A stretch of DNA of 64,000 bases from Malachius bipustulatus (GCA_910589415.1 OU342638.1:32957579-33021578); one strand, 5' to 3'; shown: positions 48,391-61,299, numbered from the stretch's first letter. Numbers and translations are program-made. The notes: generated from the letters alone by a model not told the origin.

Positions 48391-50310
48391 ACGAGCAAGA
48401 TTATTCGTTATAACAGATTCTTAACACAAAATCGCAACGAATTTACGATAAGTCAAGTTGGCAACGTAGGTACTACCTATATCTAAATTCATATTACCAA
48501 AAATAGCCCTAATTACCTTAAAAGATGACTGACCACAAAAAAATTGAGAAAAAAGATTGAATCAAATCTCCAAGGTTACGATAAATTGGACGCCAATTTG
48601 GCAACGTGGTTCCAAGAGCTTGTTTTATTAATGAAATTCGCCCAAGTATCGCAAACGAATACAAAAAAAATTAAACAAATATGAATAAAATCGCGTGTAC
48701 GATAAATATTTCAATTTGGCAACGAGGTTGTAATGTAAGATACATTTTTCCATGAATATAGATAGCCTTGAGTCAATCCGAAAATAAATAAAAAGTACGC
48801 CTCTAAATTGAATAAAAGCGGCCAATTTACGATAAATCGTCTAATTTGGCAACGCGGTTTTAAAGTTCTTATAATTATGACCAAAATTTGCCCAAGTAGG
48901 TATATGACGACAAAATAATTTTTTTAAATGCCGCAAAGAAATTAAATAAAATCGTCCTATTTACGATAACTCGTTAAAACTGGAAACGCGGCTTCCAAGT
49001 AAGATCTAATTTTTTATGAGTGAATTTTTTCACCCCAGTACATGACTGCAACCAAATAAAAAAAATCACAACGAAATTGAATAAAATCGTTCCGTTTACG
49101 ATAAATATTTCAATTTGGCAACAAGGTTGTAATGTAAGATACAATTTTCCATGAATACAGATAGCCTTGAGTCAATCCGAAAATAAATAAAAAGTACGCC
49201 TCTAAATTGAATAAAAGCGGCCAGTTTACGATAAATCGTCTAATTTGGCAACGCGGTTTTTAAGTTCTTATTATTATGACCAAAATTCGCCCAAGTAGAT
49301 ATATGATGACAAAGGAATTTAAAAAAATCCGCAACGAAGTTAAATAAAATTGTCCTATTTACGATAAATCATTACAATTGGCAACGTAGCTTTCAAATAA
49401 TAGGTCTTATATTTTTATGCCTGAACTTCACCCAAGTAAATGTTTGCAAACATATTTAAAAAATGGAACTAAATTGAATAAAATCGTTCCGTTTACGATA
49501 AATCGCTCAAATTGGCAACAAGGTTGTAATGGTAAGATAATTTTTTTATGACTACAAATCGTCTTAATAACAATCGCCTCAAGTAAGTCAATCCAAAAAT
49601 AAATAAAAATTGAGCCTTAAAATTTAATAAAAACTTCCAATTTACGATAAATCGTCTAATTTGGCAACGCCGTTTTAAAGATCTTATTTCTTATTACTAA
49701 AATTCACTCATGTATGCGATGATGACAAAGGAATTTTTTAAACCGGCAACGAAGTCTAATAATATCGTCCTCTTTACGATAAATCGTTAAAATTGGCAAC
49801 GCGGCTTCCAAGTAAGATTTTTTTTAGTGAATTTTTTCGACCAAGTACATGACTGCAACCAAATAAAAAAAATCGCAACGAAATTGAATAAAATCGTTCC
49901 GTTTACGATAAATCGCTCAAATTGGCAACGAGGTTGTAATACATTTGTTTATTACCACAAATCACCTAAAATACATGTAATTTCAAAATAAAATACAATT
50001 CCCTGCAAAATTTTCCCGTCTGCGATAACATATCCAAGTTGGCGACATGGCAACGTTATACTTTAGGCACTTATTATGACCAAAAATTGCCACAATTGCC
50101 ATCAAAAGAAGATAATTAATAATTGTCTGCAAAAAAATTTAGCTGTAAAATTGAAAAAATTATCCAGTTTATTGGACTAACAACGTTGCCAAATTAAGGC
50201 CCAATTTAGCAACGTTGTTTAATGTAATTATGAAATTTTACAAAAAAGAAAAAAGAAAACAACAAATGTGAATAAAATCGCCCCATTTACGATAAATCAC
50301 TCAACTTGGC
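48390..50310. repeat. Tandem array of about 130 bp, roughly 14 copies (TTTACGATAAAT...TTGGCAACG)
   Basis: TTTACGATAAAT with TTGGCAACG 8-15 bp later recurs about every 125-150 bp, near 48576, 48699, 48830, 48960, 49098, 49228, 49360, 49493, 49643, 49778, 49904 and 50289. Units end with AAATTGAATAAAATCG. Alternate units resemble each other more (GAGGTTGTAATGTAAGATAC versus GCGGTTTTAAAGTTCTTAT), suggesting a multi-monomer repeat. No gene. Confidence 0.9.
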
Positions 50311-50464
50311 AACGAGGTTGTAATAAAATACAATTTTTGATTTTGTATCTTTGAAAAATATACCACCATTTTGATTTTTTTTTAAATTGACTCAAGATGG
50401 TTATAATTAATTCAAACAGGCAAACAAGAATCTTAAAAAAAACTTTAAAAAGAAAAAAAATTTA

Positions 50465-50700
50465 ACCAAATTTTTGGAGGACAAGAACCCAATTCGACAA
50501 TACATTGTTGTCAGACTTTAATCTTTTTCGTGCAATTGACCCCAATTTTTGGAGGACAAGAACCCAATTCTACAATACATTGTTGCCAGACTTTAATCTT
50601 TTTCGTGCAATTGACCCCAATTTTTGGAGGACAAGAAAAGAACCCAATTCGACAATACATTGTTGCCAGACTTTAACCTTTTTCGTGCTGTTAAATACTT
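50465..50700. repeat. Short tandem repeat, three units of about 77-80 bp
   Basis: AATTTTTGGAGGACAAGAA starts at about 50468, 50543 and 50621, each followed by TACAATACATTGTTG and AGACTTTAATCTTTTTCGTG. A short + frame repeats the same peptide and is not considered a gene. Confidence 0.9.
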
Positions 50701-51179
50701 TTTTAACTTAATTGCATCTTACCAGTAGCATTTCTCTTCTGCAAAAAAATACCGTCAAGCTTTTCCTATGCTAGAGTTGCATTCATGAACCACTCCAGTT
50801 TGTCAAGCGTCGAAGAAGAAGAGCCTTCAACACACCTGAAACTTTGCTCACCCTATCAAATTCACGGGAAGGCAAAATTTCAAGCTCATTGATTGCTGCC
50901 AAATATTTTCGACTCCACGTAGGACGTAGACAAAAGCAGTGAAGATGTTGAATCTTGTAACTTGAACCTGCAAAAAAATATATAAAATTAATAAACATGA
51001 TAAAAAAAAATTAATAAATATGTAAAAAAATAAATAAATAAATGGAGAAAAACCAGGCGCAGACACTAGAACGCAGTCTGGGAGTTTTTGGAGAGTTGGG
51101 TACATGACGAAATTTGGTGAAAGATGGTGGAAGGTGGAGGGTGGAGGGTGGAAGAGGAAGCTTAAAGAGGAGTGATTTT

Positions 51180-52070
51180 GCATGTGGGTAAGAAGTTCTT
51201 CCAAGTTAGGTAAAGATAAGGAGTAACAAAGGCTACAGGTGTTGTTTTTTCCAGGTAAGGTAAGGTAAGATCCACCAAATCTGGTAAAGCAGCATATGTA
51301 AGAGAGGGGTCCAAATTGAAACACCATATGCATGAGAAAGCGTCTTCTAAGATGATACTTTAATCTTGTGGAGAAACAATGGTATCAGTGGTATTACTTC
51401 TGCAGATGTGAGAAGGTAGGATCAAACAACCCTGGTAAAACGGGTAGAAGAGGTCGTCATAAAGATGCAATTAAGATTTTTCTTAAGCTAATAAAAGAAA
51501 AAGAAATTGTGGATGAAGGCAGGAGGTTCTTCTAAAATTGGGTCTTTCCTTGGATCTTGATCTTGCAGCCAAGAAAAGACGTTTTTGACAAAAGGAGGTT
51601 TGGACAAACTACCACAAGTATTGTTTTCCCAGGTAAGACAGGATCTACCAAACCTGGTGAAGCAGATAGAAGAGAGGGTTCCAAATCGAAACATTCTGCA
51701 TGAGGGTCTTTTAAGGTTGAGTACTTCCTTTAATCTTGGCCCAAACAGCGGAAGAATCAGAAGTATTGCTTTTGTAGGTGCGAGAAGGTAGGATCTACCA
51801 AACCTGGTGAAACGGGTAGAAGAGGGAGGTTATCACAAGATGCAATTAGTATTTTTCCTAAGCTATAAAAAAAAGATATTGTACATGAAGGCTGGAGGTT
51901 CTTCTAAAATTGGGTATTTCCTTTGTTGATCTTGATCTTGCAGCCAAAAAGAGGTTTTTCACAAAAGGAGGTTTGGACAAACTACCACAAGTATTGTTTT
52001 CCCAGGTAAGGGAGGATCTACCAAACCTGGTGAAGCAGATGGAAGAGATAGGCGAGAACGATTCTTTGGT
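51180..52070. repeat. Tandem duplication, units of about 370-380 bp with CCAGGTAAG and CCAAACCTGGT
   Basis: ATCTACCAAACCTGGTGAA and variants occur at about 51271, 51422, 51651, 51792 and 52017, usually after TTTTCCCAGGTAAG. Each is preceded by GGAGGTTTGGACAAACTACC and followed by GCAGATAGAAGAGA. The splice-like CAGGTAAG words are part of the repeat. No gene. Confidence 0.8.
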
Positions 52071-52930
52071 GTCATGACTATTTCCGTGAAACGCTCGGTC
52101 TCAGACTAGAGAAACAGGAAGGATTTCCGAACTGAAACCGTTCGTATCATGCACGCGAAAAAACCGTCTCGAAAAGTAATCCGCACGGTCCTGTTAGTAC
52201 GAGTAACTCTAGTTTTCCAATCCCATATGTTTGGTTTCAATTTCCAGTCATTGATTCCTCCGTTTCACAGGATTTATAGCCACTCTCAACAAACTTAAAT
52301 TATCCTTTGGTCTTTTTTAAAAATAGCCCCGGCACAGTTGATTCAATACAACCGTGCGGGATACAACAAATTCCGTGAAGAGCCTCCATAAAACTTGAAA
52401 TTCACAGTTTATATCAGGAAAATTTATTGGCGCGGATAAATTTAAAAGTTTTTACAACAAATTTTCTACGTCCACGCTGCCGCTGCTCCGATTCTAACGC
52501 TGCGTTTGTTTAGACTGGACTGTCTTATTTTATTATTACGAGAGGAAATGGAAATGGAAAACCCCGATATAATTTTATTTGTCATATCTACTCGTACCAG
52601 CAAGTCAGCCGAAAAATCCGCGTGAAAAAGAACGTGCAGATATGTAAAAACATTTCATTGACGGCTAAAGTTACAGCATGGTTGTTACACTCCGACAATT
52701 CGTTCAAGAAAATATAAACCAGACGACACACGTGACTATCGTTTAATAGTTCAAGAAGCTCTACAAGAAAACGAACCATGCAGTAATTAATTTGGCAATT
52801 CTCGAGGCTAGCTGTAACGTATTGTAGTTGAATAATTGACCAATCCACATTTTTTAAAGTTTACATTGTGTGGCACGTTTTAAACCGACTAGCGTCCATT
52901 AGAGTCTTCGGAGGCGCGATTATTACAGTA
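52071..52930. other. Unique spacer, no supported gene
   Basis: Unique AT-rich DNA. A minus-strand frame of 86 codons (52588-52848) is hydrophobic and cysteine-rich but shows no signature, no splice context and no start environment that argues for a gene. Confidence 0.35.
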
Positions 52931-52934
52931 GACT

Positions 52935-55540
52935 TGGTGACCAAGTTAAATTGCAACATTTTTTGATCCCAGAAATGGAAAAATCTTCATCGAGATGATA
53001 TGTGAGGTAGTAACAGGATGGTGCCACACCGCATGGCACCAGCTCTTGGCATGCTCGCCAATTTAACTAGAATTCTTCTTCTTCTTCTCGATTTATTCGT
53101 TAAACTGCGACGTGGCGAGCTCGCTAAGATTACTATCAAGCCAATTTGACTAGAATTCTTCTTATTCTTCTTTAAAGTTGTAAAGTAACTTTTACCAAGC
53201 CATTTGGCCAGTTGACTAGAATTCAAAATAACTTTGATTGCTTCCTGAATGGCTATGAAACCAAAACCACCGCCACTGGTATCCAGAATCGTCAGAAGAA
53301 CAATTACTACAGTAGGATGGGTAACAAACCGGAATTGCGAGGTTTTTGACCCCAGAAATAGGAAAACCTTGATGTGTGGTATTAACATGACGGTGCCACA
53401 CCGCATACACTCTAGAGACAATTCTTCTCGATTTGGTTCGTAAAACTGCGACGTGACATACTCGCTAAGATTACTTACAAGCCAATTTGACTAGAGTTAT
53501 TCTTCTTCTTCTTTAAATTTGTAAAGTGACTTTTACCAAGCCATTTGGCTAGTTGACTAGAATTCAAAATAACTTTGATTGCTTCCTGAATGGCTATGAA
53601 ACCAAAACCACCGCCACTGGCATCCAGAATCTTCAGAAGAACAATTACTACAGTAGGATGGGTAACAAACCGGAATTGCGAGTTTTTTGACCCCAGAAAT
53701 AGGAAAACCTTGATGTGTGGTATTAACATGACGGTGCCACACCGCATACACTCTAGAGACAATTCTTCTCGATTTGGTTCGTAAAACTGCAACGTGGCAT
53801 ACTCGCTAAGATTACTTACAAGCCAATTTGACTAGAGTTATTCTTCTTCTTCTTTAAAGTTGTAAAGTGACTTTTACCGAGCCATTTGGCCAGTTGACTA
53901 GAATTCATAATAACTTTGATTGCTTCCTGAATGGCTATGAAACCAAAACCACCGCCACTGGCATCCAGAAATGTCAGAAGAACAATTACTACAGTAGGAT
54001 GGGTAACAAACCGGAATTGCGAGTTTTTTGACCCCAGAAATAGGAAAACCTTGATGTGTGGTATTAACATGACGGTGCCACACCGCATACACTCTAGAGA
54101 CAATTCTTCTCGATTTGGTTCGTAAAACTGCAACGTGGCATACTCGCTAAGATTACTTACAAGCCAATTTGACTAGAGTTATTCTTCTTCTTCTTTAAAG
54201 TTGTAAAGTGACTTTTACCGAGCCATTTGGCCAGTTGACTAGAATTCATAATAACTTTGATTGCTTCCTGAATGGCTATGAAACCAAAACCACCGCCACT
54301 GGCATCCAGAATCTTCAGAAGAACAATTACTACAGTAGGATGGGTAACAAACCGGAATTGCGAGTTTTTTGACCCCAGAAATAGGAAAACCTTGATGTGT
54401 GGTATTAACATGACGGTGCCACACCGCATACACTCTAGAGACAATTCTTCTCGATTTGGTTCGTAAAACTGCAACGTGGCATACTCGCTAAGATTACTTA
54501 CAAGCCAATTTGACTAGAGTTATTCTTCTTCTTCTTTAAAGTTGTAAAGTGACTTTTACCGAGCCATTTGGCCAGTTGACTAGAATTCATAATAACTTTG
54601 ATTGCTTCCTGAATGGCTATGAAACCAAAACCACCGCCACTGGCATCCAGAATCGTCAGAGGCAAAATTATTGCAGTAGGATGGGTAACAAACCGGAATT
54701 GCGAGTTTTTTGACCCCAGAAATAGGAAAACCTTGATGTGTGGTATTAACCATGATGATGCCACACCGCATACACTCTAGAGACACTTCTTCTCGATTTG
54801 GTTCATAAAACTGCGACGTGGCATACTCGCTAAGATTACTTACAAGCCAATTTGACTAGAGTTATTCTTCTTCTTCTTTAAAGTTGTAAAGTGACTTTTA
54901 CCAAGCCATTTGGCCAGTTGACTAGAATTCATAATAACTTTGATTGCTTCCTGAATGGCTATGAAACCAAAACCACCGCCACTGGCATCCAGAAATGTCA
55001 GAAGAACAATTACTACAGTAGGATGGGTAACAAACCGGAATTGCGAGTTTTTTGACCCCAGAAATAGGAAAACCTTGATGTGTGGTATTAACCATGATGA
55101 TGCCACACCGCATACACTCTAGAAACAATTCTTCTCGATTTGGTTCGTAAAACTGCGACGTGGCATAGTCGCTAAGATTACTTACAAGCCAATTTGACTA
55201 GAGTTATTCTTCTTCTTCTTTAAAGTTGTAAAGTGACTTTTACCAAGCCATTTGGCCAGTTGACTAGAATTCAAATTAACTTTGATTGCTTCCTGAATGG
55301 CTATGAAACCAAAACCACCGCCACTGGCATCAAGAATCGTCAGAAGAACAATTATTACAGTAGGATGGGTAACAAAGCGAAATTGCGAGTTTTTTGACCC
55401 CTAAAATAGAAAAACCTTGATGTGTGGTATTAACATGACGGTGCCACACCGCATACACTCTATAGAGACAATTCTTCTAGATTGGTTCGTAAAACTGCGA
55501 CGTGGCGAACTCGCTAGGAATACTTACAAATGTTGAGTGA
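52935..55540. repeat. Tandem array of 341-bp units, about 7.5 copies
   Basis: CATTTGGCCAGTTGACTAGA, GCTATGAAACCAAAACCACC and GACCCCAGAAATAGGAAAAC recur every 341-342 bp (for example at about 53249, 53590, 53931, 54272, 54613, 54955 and 55297). Flanking units are more diverged. Three frames are open across much of a unit, but 341 is not a multiple of 3, so no frame passes from unit to unit; I read it as satellite-like, not coding. Confidence 0.95.
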
Positions 55541-56640
55541 GTGTCTCTGAGAATGAGGCCACTCATAGAACTAAAACTACTCACTCCCCCTTTCGCGATT
55601 GCGCCTTATAAATACTTTTTTAATTTCGCCTAAAAAAACATTGAAAATGTAATTCTGGAGTAAGAGCTGATGGTCAAAACCAGGCTACTTCTTGCCAAAC
55701 CTGATCGGATAAGTTGATTTCTCAAAATTACCGAGTCCTGGTTATATTTATGCGGTGGAGCCCCATCATGTAAGTACTATTATAGTAGGTTCCATCACAA
55801 CCTATAGGGCTGCACTATTATTATTATTATTATAATAAATAAAATAAAATTAACATCCTGTATGTTAGCTCGCAGTCTATTTTCGAAATTGTTTATAAAA
55901 CAACCAACACTAACTGTAACTGCATGATGGGAAATACTCTGGGCATTGGGAATTACTACGGAAATACCTTCTGATACATTCATTAACTATAAATAAATCA
56001 TTTGGATTGGGAAAACTACAACCGTCTATTAAAAATTGAATGCGGCAACGTTAATATATCATTTTGCATTGTAACTTTCCCACCGTCGTTCGGTCTAATT
56101 TTCCAGTTTTCCTGCGCGCAGAACTAAACTATTCGTCTGAAAGGAATTCCGAACTAGATTTCGCTTTGAAAGGCGGCACTTTGAAAATCAAAACATCGGT
56201 CTGGGGGGAGGAAAAAGAGAGAAACGAGCGACTTCCTGAAATTCTAATATTTGAAGTTTCGCTGTTTAGTTCGAATCAAATGAAAGCTGCATGATTTGCA
56301 TGAATATCTTTTCATCGCGGATTATTAGAGCGAAAACCTTATAAAAGGGCGTTTTAACAGGCTTTTTATGGAACTTCATTATACCTGGTATCATTCCGTT
56401 CTGACGGCACGATGGATACTGAGTGTTCGAAAAGTGCTCGACTGGAATTTATCCAATTATGCACGTAATTAATTTATGATTTAAGATCCTAAACCTACTA
56501 AATCGCTTCTATCTGTCATAATTAAGGGCTTTTATGAGGGGCGGGAAGGGGAAGAGAGGGCGCACTCACCCTCTCTATAACGCGTTTAGCAACACTTCCA
56601 AAATATAATTAAAGATGTCAATCCAATCAATCAAATCTTT
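55541..56640. other. Unique spacer, no supported gene
   Basis: AT-rich unique DNA with a short (ATT)n tract at about 55817-55838. Frames are short and unsupported. Confidence 0.35.
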
Positions 56641-56646
56641 TTTTTT

Positions 56647-56712
56647 TGTCTGGAGATTCGAACCCGCGATCTTAGACTCCGCTCCAGTGGTAGAAACTAC
56701 TGGACCAAAACA
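56647..56712 (-). mobile_element. tRNA-like element (SINE head or tRNA pseudogene), minus strand
   Basis: On the minus strand an A-box-like TGGTCCAGTAGTTTC (56707-56693) is followed 43 nt later by a near-perfect B-box GGTTCGAATCT (56664-56654), the spacing of a real tRNA. D-stem CCAG/CTGG pairs, and acceptor TGTTTTG pairs at 6 of 7 positions with CCAGACA. The anticodon loop GTCTAAG keeps U33 and would read CTA, but the anticodon stem is imperfect and the variable loop missing. An A-run (minus) follows. It is degenerate, so not called a functional tRNA. Confidence 0.5.
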
Positions 56713-56799
56713 TAGAAGGAGAAACAATCCAAAGAGTGTCCTTTTGATCTACACGTGTCACGTGTAACAAGTCAAGTCTGTCATGAAAATGGTCTTACC

Positions 56800-58410
56800 T
56801 ATAGAGCTGAAGAGGAAACAAACTTTTTGGCCACCAACCAGGCAATTTTCTTTACCCAACTCCTAATCCAAGAAGTGGCAAATAAAAAAATGACGAAGCC
56901 TTTAAAAAATAATTTTATTTGGTCACCGTTAAGTTTGATTTATCAGCTTCTAACAGAGCAATTTTCAGAGAGCCAAGCAATATTTTTGACCACCAAACAG
57001 GCAATTTGCTTTACCCAATTCCTAATACAAGAAGCTGCAAATAAATTAATGAAAAAGGTGTTAAAAAATCATTTTATTGAGTTACCGTTAAGTTTGATTC
57101 ATCATTTGGTCACCGTTAAGCTTGATTCATCAGCTTCTAACAGAGAAATCTCTAGAGAGCCAAGCAAAATTTTTGGCCACCAAACAGGCAATTTTCTTTA
57201 CCCAACTCCTAATCCAAGAAGTGGCAAATAAAAAAATGACGAAGCCTTTAAAAAATAATTTTATTTGGTCACCGTTAAGTTTGATTTATCAGCTTCTAAC
57301 AGAGCAATTTTCAGAGAGCCAAGCAATATTTTTGACCACCAAACAGGCAATTTGCTTTACCCAATTCCTAATACAAGAAGCTGCAAATAAATTAATGAAA
57401 AAGGTGTTAAAAAATCATTTTATTGAGGTACCGTTAAGTTTGATTCATCATTTGGTCACCGTTAAGCTTGATTCATCAGCTTCTAACAGAGAAATCTCTA
57501 GAGAGCCAAGCAAAATTTTTGGCCACCAAACAGGCAATTTTCTTTACCCAACTCCTAATCCAAGAAGTGGCAAATAAAAAAATGACGAAGCCTTTAAAAA
57601 ATAATTTTATTTGGTCACCGTTAAGTTTGATTTATCAGCTTCTAACAGAGCAATTTTCAGAGAGCCAAGCAATATTTTTGACCACCAAACAGGCAATTTG
57701 CTTTACCCAATTCCTAATACAAGAAGCTGCAAATAAATTAATGAAAAAGGTGTTAAAAAATCATTTTATTGAGGTACCGTTAAGTTTGATTTATCATTTG
57801 GTCACCGTTAAGCTTGATTCATCAGCTTCTAACAGAGAAATCTCTAGAGAGCCAAGCAAAATTTTTGGCCACCAAACAGGCAATTTTCTTTACCCAACTC
57901 CTAATCCAAGAAGTGGCAAATAAAAAAATGACGAAGCCTTTAAAAAATAATTTTAGTTGGTCACCGTTAAGTTTGATTCATCAGTTTGTAACAGAGCAAT
58001 TTTTAGAGAGCCAATCAAAATTTTTGACCACCAAACAGGCAATTTACTTTACCCAATTCCTAATACAAGAAGCTGCAAATAAATTAATGAAAAAGGTGTT
58101 AAAAAATCATTTTATTGAGGTACCGTTAAGTTTGATTTATTATTTGGTCACCGTTAAGCTTGATTCATCAGCTTCTAACAGAGAAATCTCTAGAGAGCCA
58201 AGCAAAATTTTTGGCCACCAAACAGGCAATTTTCTTTACCCAACTCCTAATCCAAGAAGTGGCAAATAAAAAAATGACGAAGCCTTTAAAAAATAATTTT
58301 AGTTGGTCACCGTTAAGTTTGATTCATCAGTTTGTAACAGAGCAATTTTTAGAGAGCCAAGCGAAATTTTTGACCACCAAACTGGCAATTTTCTTTACCC
58401 AATGAAAAAG
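56800..58410. repeat. Tandem array of 346-bp units, about 4.6 copies, each a diverged 173-bp dimer
   Basis: AAACAGGCAATTTTCTTTAC recurs every 346 bp (57183, 57529, 57875, 58221), alternating with a related half, AAACAGGCAATTTGCTTTAC. Units are nearly identical in the middle of the array. Frames of about 151 codons are open, but the 346-bp period shifts frame each time, so successive units are read in different frames; not a protein repeat. Confidence 0.95.
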
Positions 58411-59100
58411 CTACCTATTAAAAAAACAGGAATTGTAATTCTCAGTTATTTTCATAAACAATACGATGCAGAAATTTTATCCCAGCCGATCATTCTGAGG
58501 AAATATCTCGCTCAGAAATTACAGCGACGATAATTATTTAATTAATGAAGGAATGCCCGGTTATTCAATTGAAAAGGATTTTCATGTTAATAACGGACAA
58601 TTAAAGAATGGAAATTATAATTATACCAATGGCTCATAAATGTGATCAATTTGTTATAATATCGTTAACGATAATTCATCATTTTCCCAATTACCTGCTA
58701 TTCTCACTGCATAAAACACAATGGGTAGGAAACAAACTGGGGGGAAATAATGCGCCGTCTAACAACTGGCCAGCATCAATAAAACGTATAATAAAATAAA
58801 AAACGCATAACGCTTGTTAAAACACTATGGAAATTTATTTTACACTGGCGGTTTTATGGGGTCCTATTTTTAGAACCTTTTAATGAGGAGCCTCCATTTT
58901 TAAAAGTAACTGGGTCAGTCCAAGACAGGCGAGACTTTGGACAAATATTTTTTTTATTAAAAACCAAGATAGACTTTTTTGTGCGAAAATGGACCAGTTT
59001 TGATGAGTAAAAATTACTGATGAGAAAAATCCTAAGAATTTAAAAAGTTTCATTGAATTTTGTCTTCTTTTTACGACTCCCAGGTATGTACCAATTTTAT
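58411..59100. other. Unique spacer, no supported gene
   Basis: AT-rich DNA with short frames only. No splice-linked coding segments seen. Confidence 0.35.
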
Positions 59101-60070
59101 GAGGGCCAGTTCATGGACATGAGTCAGTTCAATTACTGGACAAGGTCCCATTTTGAGTTTTGCAAAGAAAAGTGTCCATCTGATTGACGTTTCGTTTGAT
59201 TCAAATTTTCCTGGTCCAATTTCCCGTCATTACCAATTACTGCTCATCGCTTTTTCTGAATAAAAAAGTCTACTGGTCAAAGCTCACTTCAATTTTATGA
59301 GGGCCACTTCAATTCTGAGTTCAATTTTGAGTTTTGCAAAGAAAATTGTCCATCTGATTGACGTTTCGTTTGATTCAAGATTCCCTGGTCCAATTTCCCG
59401 TTCATTACCAATTTCTCCCGTCTTTTTTAATTTCTCTTCCAAGCACTTTCAAACAAAACTCCTGCTCCAAAAAAGTCGCCCCAAACGATAACAAAATGAC
59501 AATTACGACAAAAAAAGTCGCCCCAAACAATGACAAAATGACAATTACGACAAAGGTTGCCCACGAACTGTTTTAAGTTTAGAAAGCCCAAAGGTTTGTC
59601 AGTTTTAGAATCTATTGAAAGTTCCCGGTTCAAATTTGACAGTTCAATTTGCTTGAAGCCTCGACCACTTTTTTTCCAATTCGTGGACCAAGCCTCCCGT
59701 CTTTTTCTACTTTCTCTTCCAAGCACTTTCAAACAAAACTCCTGCTCCAAAAAAGTCGCCCCAAACGATAACAAAATGACAATTACGACAAAAAAAGTCG
59801 CCCCAAACAATGACAAAATGACAATTACGACAAAGGTTGCCCACGAACTGTTTTAAGTTTAGAAAGCCCAAAGGTTTGTCAGTTTTAGAATCTATTGAAA
59901 GTTCCCGGTTCAAATTTGACAGTTCAATTTGCTTGAAGCCTCGACCACTTTTTTTCCAATTCTTGGACCAAGCCTCCCGTCTTTTTCTACTTTCCCTTCC
60001 AAGCACTTTCAAACAAAACTCCTGCTCCAAAAAAGTCGCCCCAAACGATAACAAAATGACAATTTCCACA
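59100..60070. repeat. Tandem array of 280-bp units, two to three copies, with an internal short repeat
   Basis: AAGTCGCCCCAAACGATAAC, AAGCCTCGACCACTTTTTTT and CAAGCACTTTCAAACAAAAC repeat at a 280-bp offset (for example 59557 versus 59837). Inside each unit AAAGTCGCCCCAAAC.A followed by TGACAAAATGACAATTACGAC is itself duplicated about 45 bp apart. A partial, older unit lies at 59130-59460. Confidence 0.9.
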
Positions 60071-61280
60071 TATTTGATTGACCATGGACTGTTTTATTAA
60101 TCTCACGATTCCCAAAGACAATAAACAAGAACTATAAATCAAATGGGTGGGTTGTGGTTTGTTCTTTGAATTTTGCAACAAATCAGCGATTTAATAGATT
60201 TTGGTAAACAAAACTTGCATAATGATCAGTCTCAAAAGAGAAACAGTTAAACAATATTAGTCCATCTCTAGCTTAGAGAGCTCCATGCTCCGTCATCTTC
60301 AATCTATCTCGATTTGCGTTCAAAAATACCGTTGCTTGGCTGCAAGTTCAATACCACAATAAGTGGTACAACTTACTAGTGCATATGTAGTAGTACTAGT
60401 ACTAGTACCTACTAGAACCTAATAATTGGCAAATCTTGTTTCTTTAATTAAGTATCGGTAATTATGACTAATTTGAATAAATATTTACCATGGAATCAAA
60501 TATTTATACAATGATCGATCCCAAGTAAAAATTACACGACCGTGTTTTTGGACGAGGAATCGTCAAGTGGGTTTTTAAAATATAATTTGTTACGCATGCG
60601 ATAAGTGGGTATGTATAAAATTAATAATGCGCGAGAAACGAAACGAGATATGCACAAGAAGACATGGGAAAATTCTCTTAAGCAAGTTCTCAATAGTAAT
60701 GGTAGAAGGACGTCATGTAAATTTCTTATAGTTGCTAGTGGTTAATCAAGGACGTGATTATGATTTAATGGTCCATCAAATTCTAACACCTAGGGGTGTG
60801 AAAAATGTATCTTTTCAGTTCCAGAATTTTCTCCCTTAAAATTAACCCCAAATTAGGTCACCAAATGACACCTTTCTAGACTACGTTTTACTGTTCTAGA
60901 AGATTAAAGAGATGAAGAAACAGTTTCAAACTTTCTGTAGAAATCCTTACAGCAACAGGTACAGTTCACATTCATAATTTGCACATCTAATTGTTATTGC
61001 TGAAATTTTCCAAGCGGCAAATGGAAAAAACAATAAGAGAAAGGAAAATTTTACCTCGCTATGAACTCTCCTTTTACTTTACTCTCATTCAACTGTTGCT
61101 TAGTTGCCCATTTAATTTAAGACCAGATCTCCCCAAACAATTTTTTCTTATAGGTAGCTGACCGAACATTAAAAAAAAAAATTCCTTGGAATTTCCTATA
61201 GCTGACTAGACCTTCAAAATAAATTGTACTTAGCTACTTGATCTTCTCAAAAAAAAATTATACCTGACCGGATTACTAGG
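60071..61280. other. Unique spacer, no supported gene
   Basis: AT-rich unique DNA. TAGTAGTACTAGTACTAGTACC near 60390 is a short simple tract. A TAGCTGAC-rich stretch at 61150-61270 contains three loosely repeated GGTAGCTGACCGAAC-like pieces. Confidence 0.35.
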
Positions 61281-61299
61281 GTGAAGTTAACAAGGTCTC

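Noticed and set aside
51250..52020. Many CAGGTAAG words that look like splice donors
   Set aside because: They belong to the 370-380-bp tandem unit; no open coding segments are bounded by them.
52987..55128. Repeated frames of about 64-144 codons on both strands in the 341-bp array
   Set aside because: Copies of one repeat unit; the period is not a multiple of 3, several overlapping frames are equally open, and there are no protein signatures.
56755..58405. Overlapping 151-codon frames in the 346-bp array
   Set aside because: Same peptide re-read each unit in a shifted frame; no start, splice or domain evidence. A non-coding repeat explains it.
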